Of a DNA stretch of 61,635 nucleotides, positions 19,216 through 28,913 are shown in pieces. The stretch is taken from NCBI GenBank assembly GCA_947503115.1, contig CANNCS010000007.1, forward strand, positions 1-61,635. Direction: 5' to 3'. The first letter of the stretch is position 1, and each line of letters opens with the position of its first letter. The notes beneath the pieces were generated by a model. That model saw only the letters and a program-made list of their open reading frames with translations, searched no databases and was not told the origin of the DNA. The DNA comes from an uncultured Marivita sp. Lineage in GTDB: Bacteria > Pseudomonadota > Alphaproteobacteria > Rhodobacterales > Rhodobacteraceae. A program made the translations under genes and the position numbers.

Positions 19216-19848
19216 TCAGCCGTTCGAGCTGACGCGCCATGTGTGACGGTAGAATACGTGCACGCCAATCGAGGTCGTTTTGGTGTAGGTACGCGACCAT
19301 CGCGGACGAACCGCTGTGGTGTGGTAGTGGGTGGCACCATTAGTGAGGTTCATCGGGACACGGCCATCCAGAATTGCGCGCGCGACCTTGCCGACCCGGT
19401 CCCAAGCCTTGGGTTCACGGATACGTTCGGGGATACCGTCACAGGTATAGGTGAACTGGCACTGATATTTTTTGCCAGTTCCCTGATTGATCACTGCGCA
19501 GACACTGTCTGGAAAGCGGCCGCTATCGACGCGGTTCATGATCACTTCGGCAACGGCGAACTGGCCCTTGATGGTTTCACCGCGCGCTTCGAAGTAGAGC
19601 GCTTCGGCAAGACATTCCCATTGTGCGCCACCAGATGCAGCGTCTTGGGCGTTCAGCCATGATGCGTTGTAGATTGCGGCCTTGCGGGCCAGGGGGGTCA
19701 CCAGTGATGTCAGGTGCGATTGCCCTGCTGACACCATCATGGATTTTTCTTGGTTCAGAAGCTCTTGTGCGGCCTCTTTTGTGCGCTCTGCCAGTGTCGG
19801 CGTGGCCATGACGGCGGCGGCCAATATCAATGCAAACAATCTCGTCAT
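19216..19848 (-). CDS. SleB-type cell wall hydrolase
   Basis: A 210-residue exported peptidoglycan hydrolase of the SleB (Hydrolase_2) family. Residues 1-20 (MTRLFALILAAAVMATPTLA) form a signal peptide. The catalytic domain begins with ECLAEALYFEARGE, where the first glutamates include the catalytic one, then AVAEVIMNRVDSGRFPDSVC and QFTYTCDG, ending in the family GATHYHT. The open frame reaches 19992, but the signal peptide fixes the start at ATG 19848. It lies 118 bases upstream of folB on the same strand, and its own upstream neighbour is the PPDK-like gene. Confidence 0.9.
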   Translation of the reverse strand: MTRLFALILAAAVMATPTLAERTKEAAQELLNQEKSMMVSAGQSHLTSLVTPLARKAAIYNASWLNAQDAASGGAQWECLAEALYFEARGETIKGQFAVAEVIMNRVDSGRFPDSVCAVINQGTGKKYQCQFTYTCDGIPERIREPKAWDRVGKVARAILDGRVPMNLTNGATHYHTTAVRPRWSRTYTKTTSIGVHVFYRHTWRVSSNG

Positions 19849-20033
19849 ACCGAGTGTTGATCTCGCGGCGTTGTGGGTGGCGACGCCATGCACAAAAATG
19901 TGGCAGCGCCGCGCAGTCGACGGGCTGTTACAGAAATATTGGGATTTTAACAAGTTTATCGCCCATGCACGCCGTGCATGGCCGCTGCCCATTCAGGAGT
20001 TTCGGCAAGATTTAGGCCAAAACCTGCTTAAAA

Positions 20034-22583
20034 CTACCCGATCTTGTCGGCTAGTGCAAGCTGCGCTGCGGCAAGACGCGCCACCGGAACCCGGAACGGT
20101 GAACAGCTTACATAGTCGAATCCTGCCGCCCGGCAGAAGGCGATTGATTCGGTATGGGCGGCATGTTCACCACAAATTGAAAGCACAACATTGGGTTTTA
20201 CAGCCCGGCCGCGGACTACGCCAAGGCGTAGCAACTCACCCACGCCCTCGGTGTCGAGGATGTGGAACGGGTCTTCGCTGAATACGCCCTGCCGGACATA
20301 TTCCGACATGAACCGTCCTGCATCGTCGCGGGACAGACCATAGGTCATCTGCGTCAAGTCGTTGGTGCCGAAGCTTAGGAAATGGCTGTGCTCGGCAATG
20401 TCGCCTGCGCGTAGGCAGGCGCGGGGGGTTTCGACCATCACACCCAGACGGTAAGAAAAATCGGCACTTCGTTCGGTCCGTACAGCAGCAGCCACCGCCT
20501 CGACCCGACCGCGCACCAGTTCGACCTCGCGCTTGGCTGACACCAGCGGGACCATGATTTCCGGCACGATGGTGATGCCTTCTTCGGCAGCTTCTACCGT
20601 AGCCTCAAAAATTGCGCGCGCCTGCATGTCATAGATCTCGGGCACGGAAATCCCCAGACGAACGCCGCGCATTCCCAACATGGGGTTGTATTCCGCAAGG
20701 CTCTCGATCCGGCGGGTGACGTCGCTCACCGGGATGTCCAACGCTTCGGCCAGTTCGCGCTGACCTGCTCGGCTGGTGGGCAGGAATTCGTGCAGGGGTG
20801 GGTCAAACAGACGGATGCACACTGGCTGGCCCTGCATGATGCGAAACAACTCAAGGAAGTCCGCCCGCTGCATTGGCAGCACGAGTTCCAACGCCGCTTG
20901 GCGGTCCTGCGGGTTCTGGGCAAAGATCATCTCGCGCATCGGGGTGAGGCGTTCGGTCTCGAAGAACATGTGTTCGGTTCGGCAAAGGCCAATACCTTGC
21001 GCACGGAAATGCAATGCGGTCTTGGCATCGGCAGGCGTATCGGCATTGGCGCGCACACCAATATCGCGCTCTGCGTCGGCCCAACTCATGAAGGTGCGGA
21101 AAGTCTCGTCCAGCGTCGCTTCGATCATCTCGACCGACCCGGCCAACACCTGACCATTGGTGCCGTCCACGGTGATCTCGTCACCTTCCTTGAGCACCCG
21201 ACCATCGGTCGCCACCAACTGCCTACGCTTGACGTGGAAGCGCAGATTGGCCGCGCCTACGACGCAAGGCAGACCCAAACCGCGTCCGATCACCGCCGCG
21301 TGGCTGGTCATGCCGCCGCGTTCGGTCAGCACGGCGCAGGCCACATGCATGCCGCGGATATCCTCGGGGCTGGTTTCGCGTCGGACTAGAACACACGGCT
21401 CGCCCCGTGCGGCACCGGCTTGTGCGGCCTCGGAGGAAAACACGATCTTGCCCGTTGCAGCCCCTGGGCTGGCGGCGATGCCTGTTCCCAGAATGTCCCG
21501 CTTGGCGGTTGCGGCCACCTGACGGTGCAAAAGTTCGGATAGGGCACGCGGTTCAATCCGCATCACCGCCTCTTGCTTGGTAATGATCCCGTCTTCAGCA
21601 AGTCGTACGACGATCCGCAATGCTGCTCGTGCGCTGCGTTCAACACGCACACCGTCCAGAATATGCAGATTGCCGTTCTCGATGGTGAACTCGATCTGCA
21701 TTTCCTCGCGCAAGCGCGCGCGCATCAACGCCGCATGCTTCTTGAGCGCGGAAAATGCTTGGGGCGCCAAGTCCTCAAGAGATGGCCCGCGCGGGTCTTT
21801 CTCAAGGAAAATCGACGCTGCGCCGCCGTCCAGCGCTTCGCGGCCTTGGCTCTGGCTAAGGTAACGGCCGGTGATCTGCGGCAAGCCAGTTGACGGGTTG
21901 ACCAACTGCAACACGCCCGATCCACATTCGCCGCTGCCCAAACCCAGCGCCATTTCCTGCACCACAAGACCCAGCCCCGCATCGACCGGTGCTCCTTTGG
22001 CTTGTCGCAACAACCGCGCTGTTGTGCCTTCCCAGGCCCGCGCCATGGACCGCAGGATCTCGGCCAGTTGCACAGCGGGATCTTGCGGAAATGGCTCTTC
22101 CGCTTCTTCTTCGTAAAGCTTCAATGCTTCGGTCAGCGCGCCGTGCCCGTCACCGTCGATCTCGTCGAATGCCTCGGCGTCAAGCCGCGCGACGTCGATC
22201 GCGTAGTTCATTACGAACCGCAGGTAGATTTCTGTCGCAGCGGCGGTCCCGATCTGGTCGCACAATGCAACGTAACGCGTATCATTCATACCAATATTGA
22301 GAACCGCTCCCGGACCGCCCCAATCGGGGTCTTCAGAGGACGGACGCACACAAAGCAGGGCCTTGGAGTCGAATTCGTTCAGAACACCAGACACGTCCGG
22401 GCGGTACCCGGATGCGATCTGGTGTACTGTCGCGAATGAAAGTGCCACGGTGCGCGGCACCGGAAGATCAAGCCGGACGAGGCGCTGCAAACACTTCGCC
22501 CGCCCGCCATGGGTGGGCGTTGACATGGGGGAACTCGGCGTGATGAGGGTCACATCCGGGTTGTCAGGACTTGGTTTCTGCAC
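20034..22583 (-). CDS. ppdK: Pyruvate phosphate dikinase-like PEP-utilising enzyme
   Basis: PPDK interconverts pyruvate, ATP and Pi with PEP, AMP and PPi. The swivelling phosphohistidine domain (GGMTSHAAVIGRGLGLPCVV) and the C-terminal PEP barrel (CIRLFDPPLHEFLP, then SICGEHAAHTESIAFC and DYVSCSPFRVPVARLAAAQ) are clear. The N-terminal ATP-grasp part is divergent: the usual GGKGANLAEM is replaced by GGRAKCLQRL, and the RSG segment by RPSSEDPDWGG. It may therefore be a PPDK paralogue with altered nucleotide use. The start is GTG 22583 because AAGAGG lies 7 bases before it, better than ATG 22613. Length is 849 aa, slightly short of typical PPDK. Confidence 0.8.
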   Translation of the reverse strand: MQKPSPDNPDVTLITPSSPMSTPTHGGRAKCLQRLVRLDLPVPRTVALSFATVHQIASGYRPDVSGVLNEFDSKALLCVRPSSEDPDWGGPGAVLNIGMNDTRYVALCDQIGTAAATEIYLRFVMNYAIDVARLDAEAFDEIDGDGHGALTEALKLYEEEAEEPFPQDPAVQLAEILRSMARAWEGTTARLLRQAKGAPVDAGLGLVVQEMALGLGSGECGSGVLQLVNPSTGLPQITGRYLSQSQGREALDGGAASIFLEKDPRGPSLEDLAPQAFSALKKHAALMRARLREEMQIEFTIENGNLHILDGVRVERSARAALRIVVRLAEDGIITKQEAVMRIEPRALSELLHRQVAATAKRDILGTGIAASPGAATGKIVFSSEAAQAGAARGEPCVLVRRETSPEDIRGMHVACAVLTERGGMTSHAAVIGRGLGLPCVVGAANLRFHVKRRQLVATDGRVLKEGDEITVDGTNGQVLAGSVEMIEATLDETFRTFMSWADAERDIGVRANADTPADAKTALHFRAQGIGLCRTEHMFFETERLTPMREMIFAQNPQDRQAALELVLPMQRADFLELFRIMQGQPVCIRLFDPPLHEFLPTSRAGQRELAEALDIPVSDVTRRIESLAEYNPMLGMRGVRLGISVPEIYDMQARAIFEATVEAAEEGITIVPEIMVPLVSAKREVELVRGRVEAVAAAVRTERSADFSYRLGVMVETPRACLRAGDIAEHSHFLSFGTNDLTQMTYGLSRDDAGRFMSEYVRQGVFSEDPFHILDTEGVGELLRLGVVRGRAVKPNVVLSICGEHAAHTESIAFCRAAGFDYVSCSPFRVPVARLAAAQLALADKIG

Positions 22584-22657
22584 CGCAGCACCTCTTAAAT
22601 GTGCACGCAGCATACGTCCGGCGCACGCTCTGACAAGTGGCGTTTATCGCGCAGGTG

Positions 22658-24877
22658 TTATCCTTCGATCTTGGTCAGATCGGCGACCTGCAAACAGGTA
22701 CTGCGAATGCTGCTCAGAAGGTTAAGTCGATTGCGCCGCAAAACGTCGTTGTCAGCATTGACCTGCACTGCTTCGAAGAAGGCATCGACCGGCCCCCGCA
22801 ACGCAGCCATTGCCGCCATTGCAGTACTGAAATCCTGCGCCTGCATCGCCGGGGTAATCTTGGCCTCGGCAGTGGCAAGCGCCTCGAACAGTGCGGTTTC
22901 GGTCGGGTCTTCGGCGAATTTCGCGTCACCACCGTACGAGTATTCCACACCGTCCTTTTCTTCGGCCTGCGTCAGGATGTTATTCGCCCGCTTGAAGCCC
23001 TGAACAAGGTTTTCGCCATCCTCGGTATCGAGCACCGCTTGCAACGCCTTGGCCCTATTGACCAGCAGCGCCAGATCATCGTTGCCGGGCATTCCAAGGC
23101 AAGCGTCGATCACGTCATGCCGCACGCCCTGATCGCGGAGATACACCTTGAGGCGGTCGTGGAAGAAAGAGAGGAGGTCGACGGATTTGTCGGGCACTTC
23201 CCCATTCATCGCATCCAGACCGTCGGTCGCGCCGTCACGCCGCGCTTTGAGCGTGCGATAGGCGGCGCTAAATACACCATGCTCCGCAATCTCGCGGATC
23301 AAGTCGTCGATATCTGTCTCGCTGACACCGTCGATCAGGTGGCCTTTGTGCCGGACAAGTTGCAGGTCGATAAACCGATCAAGCGGCATTTGCAGCCCGT
23401 TCTCCAACACCAACCGGATCACCCCAAGCGCTGCACGACGCAGCGCAAACGGGTCTTTCGATCCTGTGGGTTTCTCGTCAATCGCCCAAAACCCGGTCAG
23501 CGTGTCGATCTTGTCGGCCAGCGCGACAGCCACAGACACAGCAGCCGAGGGCACATCATCCGACGGGCCAAGCGGCGAATAATGCTCTTGGCAGGCCGCG
23601 CCGACTTCGGTCGGCAATCCTGCAGCGTCGCTATAGTAGCGGCCCATTAGCCCCTGAAGTTCAGGGAATTCATAAACCATTTCCGACGCCAAATCGGCCT
23701 TGGCCACGGTCGCGGCCTGTGCTGCCAGATCTGCATCTGCACCCACGACGGGCGCAAATTCACGCGCTAAGGCCGCAATGCGGTCAATGCGCGCCTTTTG
23801 TGATCCCAGCTTGTTGTGGAAGGTCACGTTGGTCAAACTGTTGGTCCAAGCGGTCAGGCCATCGGATTTGGCCACGCGCAAATCGTTTTCCCAAAAGAAC
23901 TTCGCATCCGACAGACGCGCCGATAGCACCTTCTGGTTGCCGGCAAGGATGGTCGCGCCATGATCGGCGGTTTCACGGTTTGCCACAGTGATGAACCGTT
24001 CGATCCGGCCCGTCTTGGGGTTTTTCACGGAAAAGAACTTTTGGTGCTCTTTCATAGAAGTTTGAAGCACCTCGGCTGGCAGACCAAGGAAATCCTCTCC
24101 GATCTCGCCCATCAAAACGACAGGCCATTCGACCAGCCCGGCCACCTCGGCCAGCAGCCCTTTGTCGTCGACCACCTCAAGCCCGCTTGCGAAGGCCTGA
24201 TTGGTCGCGTCCTGCCAGATTGCCTCGGCCCGCTCGGCGGCATCCAATACCACATGCGCGCGCTTCAGCTTGGCCTCATAGTCGTCGAACCCGGTCACAT
24301 CGAACGCACCCGGGGCCATGAAGCGGTGACCTTCGGTGGTGCGGCCCGACACGATGCCGTCCACATCTAGCGGCACAATTTCCGACCCATCCTCACGCGA
24401 CAGCAAGCAGACGATCCGGTGCAACGGACGTACCCAGCGCAGGCTGCCTGCGCCCCAGCGCATCGATTTCGGCCATGGGAAGTTGCGGATCGCATCCTCA
24501 AGAACCTCTGCTACGATCTCGGCAGCAGGAAGGCCCGGCTTTTCGATCACCGCGTAGAAGACGCGGCCTTTCTTTTCGTCCCGTTCGATCAGGTCGTCGC
24601 GTGTCAAACCCGCGCCGCGCAGAAACCCTTCGATGGCCTTGTCGGGCGCGTCAACGCGCGGTCCCTTGCGTTCTTCCTTGACGTCCGGCGACCGTTCGGT
24701 CAGCCCATCCACGCGCAGCGCCAGGCGGCGGGGCGTGGCAAAGGCCGCGGCACCGGCATAGGTCAGACCCGCCTCGACCAGACCATTGGTCACCCGTGTC
24801 TTGAGGTCGTCAGCGGCCTTGCCCTGCATCCGCGCCGGGATTTCCTCAGAAAAAAGCTCGATCAGAAGGTCTGGCAT
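22658..24877 (-). CDS. glyS: Glycyl-tRNA synthetase beta subunit
   Basis: The beta subunit binds tRNA-Gly in the alpha2-beta2 bacterial GlyRS. The 739-residue protein opens with the family start MPDLLIELFSEEIPARMQ and carries KEHQKFFSVK, the HD-like region and a C-terminal helical (DALR-type anticodon) part. An in-frame ATG at 24907 would add ten unconserved residues, so ATG 24877 is chosen; it shares one base with the TGA of the DUF6446 gene. The operon order is glyQ-FkbM-DUF6446-glyS, so the two synthetase subunits are separated by two unrelated genes. Confidence 0.97.
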   Translation of the reverse strand: MPDLLIELFSEEIPARMQGKAADDLKTRVTNGLVEAGLTYAGAAAFATPRRLALRVDGLTERSPDVKEERKGPRVDAPDKAIEGFLRGAGLTRDDLIERDEKKGRVFYAVIEKPGLPAAEIVAEVLEDAIRNFPWPKSMRWGAGSLRWVRPLHRIVCLLSREDGSEIVPLDVDGIVSGRTTEGHRFMAPGAFDVTGFDDYEAKLKRAHVVLDAAERAEAIWQDATNQAFASGLEVVDDKGLLAEVAGLVEWPVVLMGEIGEDFLGLPAEVLQTSMKEHQKFFSVKNPKTGRIERFITVANRETADHGATILAGNQKVLSARLSDAKFFWENDLRVAKSDGLTAWTNSLTNVTFHNKLGSQKARIDRIAALAREFAPVVGADADLAAQAATVAKADLASEMVYEFPELQGLMGRYYSDAAGLPTEVGAACQEHYSPLGPSDDVPSAAVSVAVALADKIDTLTGFWAIDEKPTGSKDPFALRRAALGVIRLVLENGLQMPLDRFIDLQLVRHKGHLIDGVSETDIDDLIREIAEHGVFSAAYRTLKARRDGATDGLDAMNGEVPDKSVDLLSFFHDRLKVYLRDQGVRHDVIDACLGMPGNDDLALLVNRAKALQAVLDTEDGENLVQGFKRANNILTQAEEKDGVEYSYGGDAKFAEDPTETALFEALATAEAKITPAMQAQDFSTAMAAMAALRGPVDAFFEAVQVNADNDVLRRNRLNLLSSIRSTCLQVADLTKIEG

Positions 24878-25404
24878 CAATTGCCTCCAGTTTCGCGTTC
24901 GGGGCAATCTTCGCCCAAGGGGCTGCCATCATAGGCCTTGTCCCCGCAATCGTTGATTTCGTGCCAAATATAACCGCGCCCGTCTTCGGCGATCGCGACC
25001 ACCCGGTCGATCCCGAATTCGAGGTTACGCTGGCTCGTGAACACCAGTGCGCGACCATTATCGATATCTTGGCCAATGGTATCGGCGTCGAAGCACTCGA
25101 ACCAGCTCGGCGCATTGCGCGGAGATGAACCAAGATACTGCTCATAGGTGGATGTCAGCGTCGACAGCGGCGTCTGTGTGGTGAAGCACGCTCTGAACCT
25201 AATGGGTGAGCTTTCGCTGTCAATCGCTTGAAAATCCTCATAAAGAATGGTTTCTCGCGTTCCGCTCAGCGTGGTCAGTTGTACATCATCCACACCATTT
25301 GGCGTGACGGTATCGTAGTAGGCATACACCTGCAGGTAATACATAGCCACACCCGCAATCAGCGCGCTGACGGCTATGACGATGGTAAGGATCTTGCCGG
25401 TCAT
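24877..25404 (-). CDS. DUF6446 family membrane-anchored protein
   Basis: A small protein (175 aa) with an N-terminal hydrophobic segment (residues 4-24, ILTIVIAVSALIAGVAMYYLQ) and a periplasmic domain of about 150 residues. I place it in DUF6446, a Rhodobacterales family of unknown function usually found between glyQ and glyS. Five cysteines lie in the soluble part (RACFTTQ, WFECFDAD, DCGDKAY, EDCPERE); if exported, some may form disulfides. The stop overlaps the glyS start by one base, and the FkbM stop is only 3 bases upstream, so it is in the middle of one operon. Confidence 0.8.
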   Translation of the reverse strand: MTGKILTIVIAVSALIAGVAMYYLQVYAYYDTVTPNGVDDVQLTTLSGTRETILYEDFQAIDSESSPIRFRACFTTQTPLSTLTSTYEQYLGSSPRNAPSWFECFDADTIGQDIDNGRALVFTSQRNLEFGIDRVVAIAEDGRGYIWHEINDCGDKAYDGSPLGEDCPERETGGN

Positions 25405-25407
25405 TGC

Positions 25408-26109
25408 CTATTTCCAATCCATGTTCACGCGCGGTTGCGTCATTGTTGCCGCACGCGCCCGCAACGCGTCAGTGCGCGCCAAGAGGTCGGGGATGCGGCT
25501 CTCGTGCGTTTCGACAAAAAGATGCCCGATCCGCTTTTTTACCGGATGGTCAAAAAGCGCTTCCAGAAGCGGAACCTCGGCCCCCTCGATATCCATTTTG
25601 ATCACCGCAATGTCACCATCCAGTGCGGCCAGAAAGGCGGGAAAGTCGATGACGTTCACGTCCACAGCGCTGGCCTTGTCGATATTGCGCTTCTGCGCCA
25701 TGAGCGACGACGATTGTGATTGTTCCACTGGGTCAGAGTCGAAAGACGACGTTCGATAGAGCGGAAATGTTCCGTCCTCGGTGCCTGCAGCGGCCTCGAT
25801 CACTTCGATATTCGAGACATCGGCCAAGCGTTTGCGCAATTCTGCGGCTGTCCAGGGGTCAGGCTCGAACGCATAAACTTTGGCGGCATGGGCCGCCATG
25901 GTGCGGGTGTGCTGACCTAGATTGGCGCCAAGGTCGACGCAAATCTTACCAGCCGCCTCGGTCAAAGCCTCGCGAAATTCCGCCTCTGCAGCGGGCGCAA
26001 AAAGCTTGCGTAACTTGCGGCGATATTTCAGCCCAAGCTCTCCCGGCAGGTGCTGCATCAGGCTGTATTTAGCCCGGCGCAGTGGCGTATTTCGGTTAGC
26101 CTGTGCCAT
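25408..26109 (-). CDS. FkbM family methyltransferase
   Basis: A SAM-dependent O-methyltransferase of the FkbM type (233 aa). SAM motif I is CVDLGANLGQHTRTMA (near residue 65), followed by YAFEPDPWTA (motif II region) and IKMDIEGAEVPLLEAL, the characteristic FkbM DIEGAE. Such enzymes methylate sugars, polyketides or glycans; the substrate here is unknown. ATG 26109 overlaps the glyQ stop, so it is coupled to glyQ. The N-terminal 50 residues are basic and could touch membrane or glycan. Nothing links it to tRNA synthesis except position. Confidence 0.88.
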   Translation of the reverse strand: MAQANRNTPLRRAKYSLMQHLPGELGLKYRRKLRKLFAPAAEAEFREALTEAAGKICVDLGANLGQHTRTMAAHAAKVYAFEPDPWTAAELRKRLADVSNIEVIEAAAGTEDGTFPLYRTSSFDSDPVEQSQSSSLMAQKRNIDKASAVDVNVIDFPAFLAALDGDIAVIKMDIEGAEVPLLEALFDHPVKKRIGHLFVETHESRIPDLLARTDALRARAATMTQPRVNMDWK

Positions 26110-27038
26110 CAGGCGGCATGTCCTCCGGCTTCGGTCATCACAAAAGCATCCGCGCAGCTTTTGGCCAGCGCCCGCACTCTGCCGATATAGCTTTGTCGTT
26201 CCGTAACCGAGATCACGCCCCGTGCATCGAGCAGGTTGAAAATGTGGCTGGCCTTGATGCACTGATCATAGGCCGGATGGGCCATAACAATGCGCTTTCC
26301 AGTCTTCGGATCGTCCTCGGTCTGATCCAAAATTCGGGCGCATTCCGCCTCGGCTTCCTCGAAATGACGCAGTAGAACGTCCGTATCCGCCACGTCAAAG
26401 TTCCAGCGGGAATATTCTTGTTCGGTCTGGCGGAACACATCGCCATACGACAGCGCAATTGGCGCGTCCGGGTCGTTGTAGGGCATGTCCATAACATGAT
26501 CGACGCCCAGCACATACATTGCCAACCGCTCCAATCCGTAGGTCAGTTCGCCCGACACCGGATGACAGTCATGCCCGCCTACCTGTTGAAAATACGTGAA
26601 TTGCGACACTTCCATGCCATCACACCAGACTTCCCAGCCTAGCCCCCATGCGCCAAGCGTCGGGCTTTCCCAGTCGTCTTCGACAAAGCGGATGTCATGC
26701 AGCGCCATGTCGATCCCGATGGCCCGCAATGACCCGAGATACAGCTCTTGTAGGTCGGGCGGCGACGGTTTGATCAGCACTTGGTACTGGTAATAATGCT
26801 GCAAGCGGTTCGGGTTCTCACCATAGCGCCCATCGGTCGGGCGGCGCGACGGCTGCACATAGGCTGCGGCCCACGGCTTTGATCCCAAAGACCTCAGCGT
26901 GGTGGCTGGGTGGAACGTACCGGCACCCACTTCCATGTCATAGGGCTGCATCACGGCACAGCCTTTGGTGGCCCAATAGGTCTGCAGACGCAGGATGATC
27001 TCCTGAAAACTGCGCGGCTTCGTGATGGTCTGATCCAT
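26109..27038 (-). CDS. glyQ: Glycyl-tRNA synthetase alpha subunit
   Basis: The alpha subunit makes glycyl-adenylate in the heterotetrameric GlyRS. The 309-residue chain has the full class II core: [18 protein letters not shown] at the start, [29 protein letters not shown] (motif 2), and the [21 protein letters not shown] region. It is the first gene of the glyQ-FkbM-DUF6446-glyS operon; its TGA overlaps the FkbM ATG. A GGGGTGA element precedes ATG 27038. An intergenic region of 153 bases separates it from the divergent gene at 27192. Confidence 0.98.
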   Translation of the reverse strand: MDQTITKPRSFQEIILRLQTYWATKGCAVMQPYDMEVGAGTFHPATTLRSLGSKPWAAAYVQPSRRPTDGRYGENPNRLQHYYQYQVLIKPSPPDLQELYLGSLRAIGIDMALHDIRFVEDDWESPTLGAWGLGWEVWCDGMEVSQFTYFQQVGGHDCHPVSGELTYGLERLAMYVLGVDHVMDMPYNDPDAPIALSYGDVFRQTEQEYSRWNFDVADTDVLLRHFEEAEAECARILDQTEDDPKTGKRIVMAHPAYDQCIKASHIFNLLDARGVISVTERQSYIGRVRALAKSCADAFVMTEAGGHAA

Positions 27039-27191
27039 GGCGTTGTCACCCCGGTTTGCACTGGCGCCTGATTAGGCGCATGGGGTCCGGGGGTCAATTG
27101 CGTGCGAGGTTCTAATTTTCGCGTTCCAGTAGCGGCGCAATCTTGTTAGAGCATGTGCCTGAAATAGGTTTTTCGGGCGGGTGACGAAATA

Positions 27192-28913
27192 ATGTTGCGC
27201 AATTTGTTATTTACGGTCTTGGCGACACTGATGTTTTGGGGCCAATCTGCATTGGCGCAGGACAGCGTTTATGTGCAAATCGAAGCACAGCCCAGTTTGT
27301 CCGTCGCCGAAGATCGTTTGCGCGACTATGCCTCCAATCTTCCCGATGTGAACGGGTTCGATTTGGGCCGGGGCTGGTATGGTATCGCTCTCGGGCCTTA
27401 TCCCCGCGACGAGGCTGGGCGCGTGTTGGGCAGCCTACGTGCACAGCGCTTGATCCCCAGCGACAGCTATCTTGAAGCGCCAGAACGCTATGGGCAGCGC
27501 ATTTGGCCGATCGGTGCAGGTCCGGCCGCTGTCCCACCAATCAGTGTGCCCGAGATCGTAACAGCACCTGAACCCGATCCACTAGACGCCGACGAAACCC
27601 CGCGCGAAGCCCGTGCGTCAGAGGGGCTGCTGACCCGCGAAGAACGCGAAGCACTGCAAATTGCTCTGCGTTGGTCAGGTTTTTACAATTCGAGCATTGA
27701 TGGCGCATTTGGCCGAGGCACCCGGTCCGCAATGGCCGCTTGGCAGCAATTCAACGGTTTCGAAGACACTGGTATTCTGACAACCGCGCAGCGGGCCGAG
27801 CTGTTTCGCCAGTACAACGCGGTGCTGGAAGGCATGGACATTCGATCTATCCGCGACGCAAGAGCAGGCATCGCCATTGATCTGCCGCTGGGCGCTGTGG
27901 CCTTCGATCGCTACGATAGCCCCTTTGCGCATTTCGAGCCGACAGGATCAGTCGAAGGTGCGCGCGTTTTGCTCATCAGTCAGCCCGGCGACCAAGACCG
28001 TCTGGCCGGGCTTTACGAGATCATGCAGACCCTCGATATCGTGCCGCTGGACGGCCCGCGCGACCGCAGCCGGGACAGTTTTACCCTCACCGGGCAGAAC
28101 AGCCGCATTGTGTCCCACACCGAAGCGCGACTTGATGGAGGCGCGATCAAGGGCTTCACATTGGTTTGGCCCGCAGCTGACGAAGAGCGCCGCACCCGAA
28201 TTCTGGCCGCCATGCAATCCAGCTTTGCACCGATCGACGGCGTTCTTGACCCGGCGGTGATCGCCGAGGATAGCCAAAGTGTTGATCTGGTTGCGGGCCT
28301 TGCGATCCGTAAACCCAAGCTTACTGCGTCGGGGTTCTTTGTCGACCCTCAGGGCAGGGTGGCTACCACCGATACGGCCGTTGCAAATTGCGGCCGCATC
28401 ACGCTCAACAACGACTACAGCGCCGAAGTGGTGACATCCGATCCGTCGCTTGGTGTTGCGGTCCTGCGAGCCACACAGCCCTTGGCGCCGAACGACATCG
28501 CCCAATTTCGCGATGGCGCGCCGCGCTTGCAGTCCGAAATCGCTGTAGCGGGTTTCTCGTTCGGAGGTGTTTTGCCGTCCGCAACAATGACTTTTGGTCG
28601 TTTGTCGGACCTCAGCGGCCTGAGTGGAGAAGACACGCTGACCCGTCTGGCCATAAGCACGCTTGATGGCGATGCGGGCGGTCCGGTGCTTGACGATGGT
28701 GGCGCGGTGATCGGCATGCTGGTGCCGCATGATGCCGGAGGCCGCCAGCTGCCTGATGATGTGAACTTTGCCACCAACAGCGCAGCGCTTCAGCAGGTGT
28801 TGTCCGGTGCGGGCGTGTCTCCGCAGGTCACACCCGGCCTTGCACGCCTCGATCCGGTAGACCTTACCGCCAAAGCCACGGCCATGACCGTGCTTGTCAG
28901 CTGCTGGGAGTGA
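27192..28913 (+). CDS. Peptidoglycan-binding protein with trypsin-like domain lacking the catalytic triad
   Basis: An exported 573-residue protein. Residues 1-22 are a signal peptide (ending QSALA-QD). Residues 25-105 look like a SPOR-type fold (VQIEAQPSLSVAEDRL, WYGIALGPYPRDEA). A PG_binding_1 domain lies at about 140-200 (ALRWSGFYNSSIDGAFGRGTRSA). From about 370 to 530 the sequence follows a chymotrypsin/DegP pattern, but the His position is T395 (VATTDTAVANC), the Asp position is G421 (DPSLGVAVL) and the Ser position is A495 (GDAGGPV). All three catalytic residues are replaced, so it is probably a pseudoprotease acting by binding. It runs alone toward the EamA gene, overlapping its 3' end by 17 bases. 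Confidence 0.82.
   Translation: MLRNLLFTVLATLMFWGQSALAQDSVYVQIEAQPSLSVAEDRLRDYASNLPDVNGFDLGRGWYGIALGPYPRDEAGRVLGSLRAQRLIPSDSYLEAPERYGQRIWPIGAGPAAVPPISVPEIVTAPEPDPLDADETPREARASEGLLTREEREALQIALRWSGFYNSSIDGAFGRGTRSAMAAWQQFNGFEDTGILTTAQRAELFRQYNAVLEGMDIRSIRDARAGIAIDLPLGAVAFDRYDSPFAHFEPTGSVEGARVLLISQPGDQDRLAGLYEIMQTLDIVPLDGPRDRSRDSFTLTGQNSRIVSHTEARLDGGAIKGFTLVWPAADEERRTRILAAMQSSFAPIDGVLDPAVIAEDSQSVDLVAGLAIRKPKLTASGFFVDPQGRVATTDTAVANCGRITLNNDYSAEVVTSDPSLGVAVLRATQPLAPNDIAQFRDGAPRLQSEIAVAGFSFGGVLPSATMTFGRLSDLSGLSGEDTLTRLAISTLDGDAGGPVLDDGGAVIGMLVPHDAGGRQLPDDVNFATNSAALQQVLSGAGVSPQVTPGLARLDPVDLTAKATAMTVLVSCWE

Noticed and set aside
22637-23650. Open frame of 337 codons on the plus strand
   Set aside because: It lies entirely antisense to glyS and the PPDK-glyS gap, has no family resemblance, and reflects third-position GC bias.
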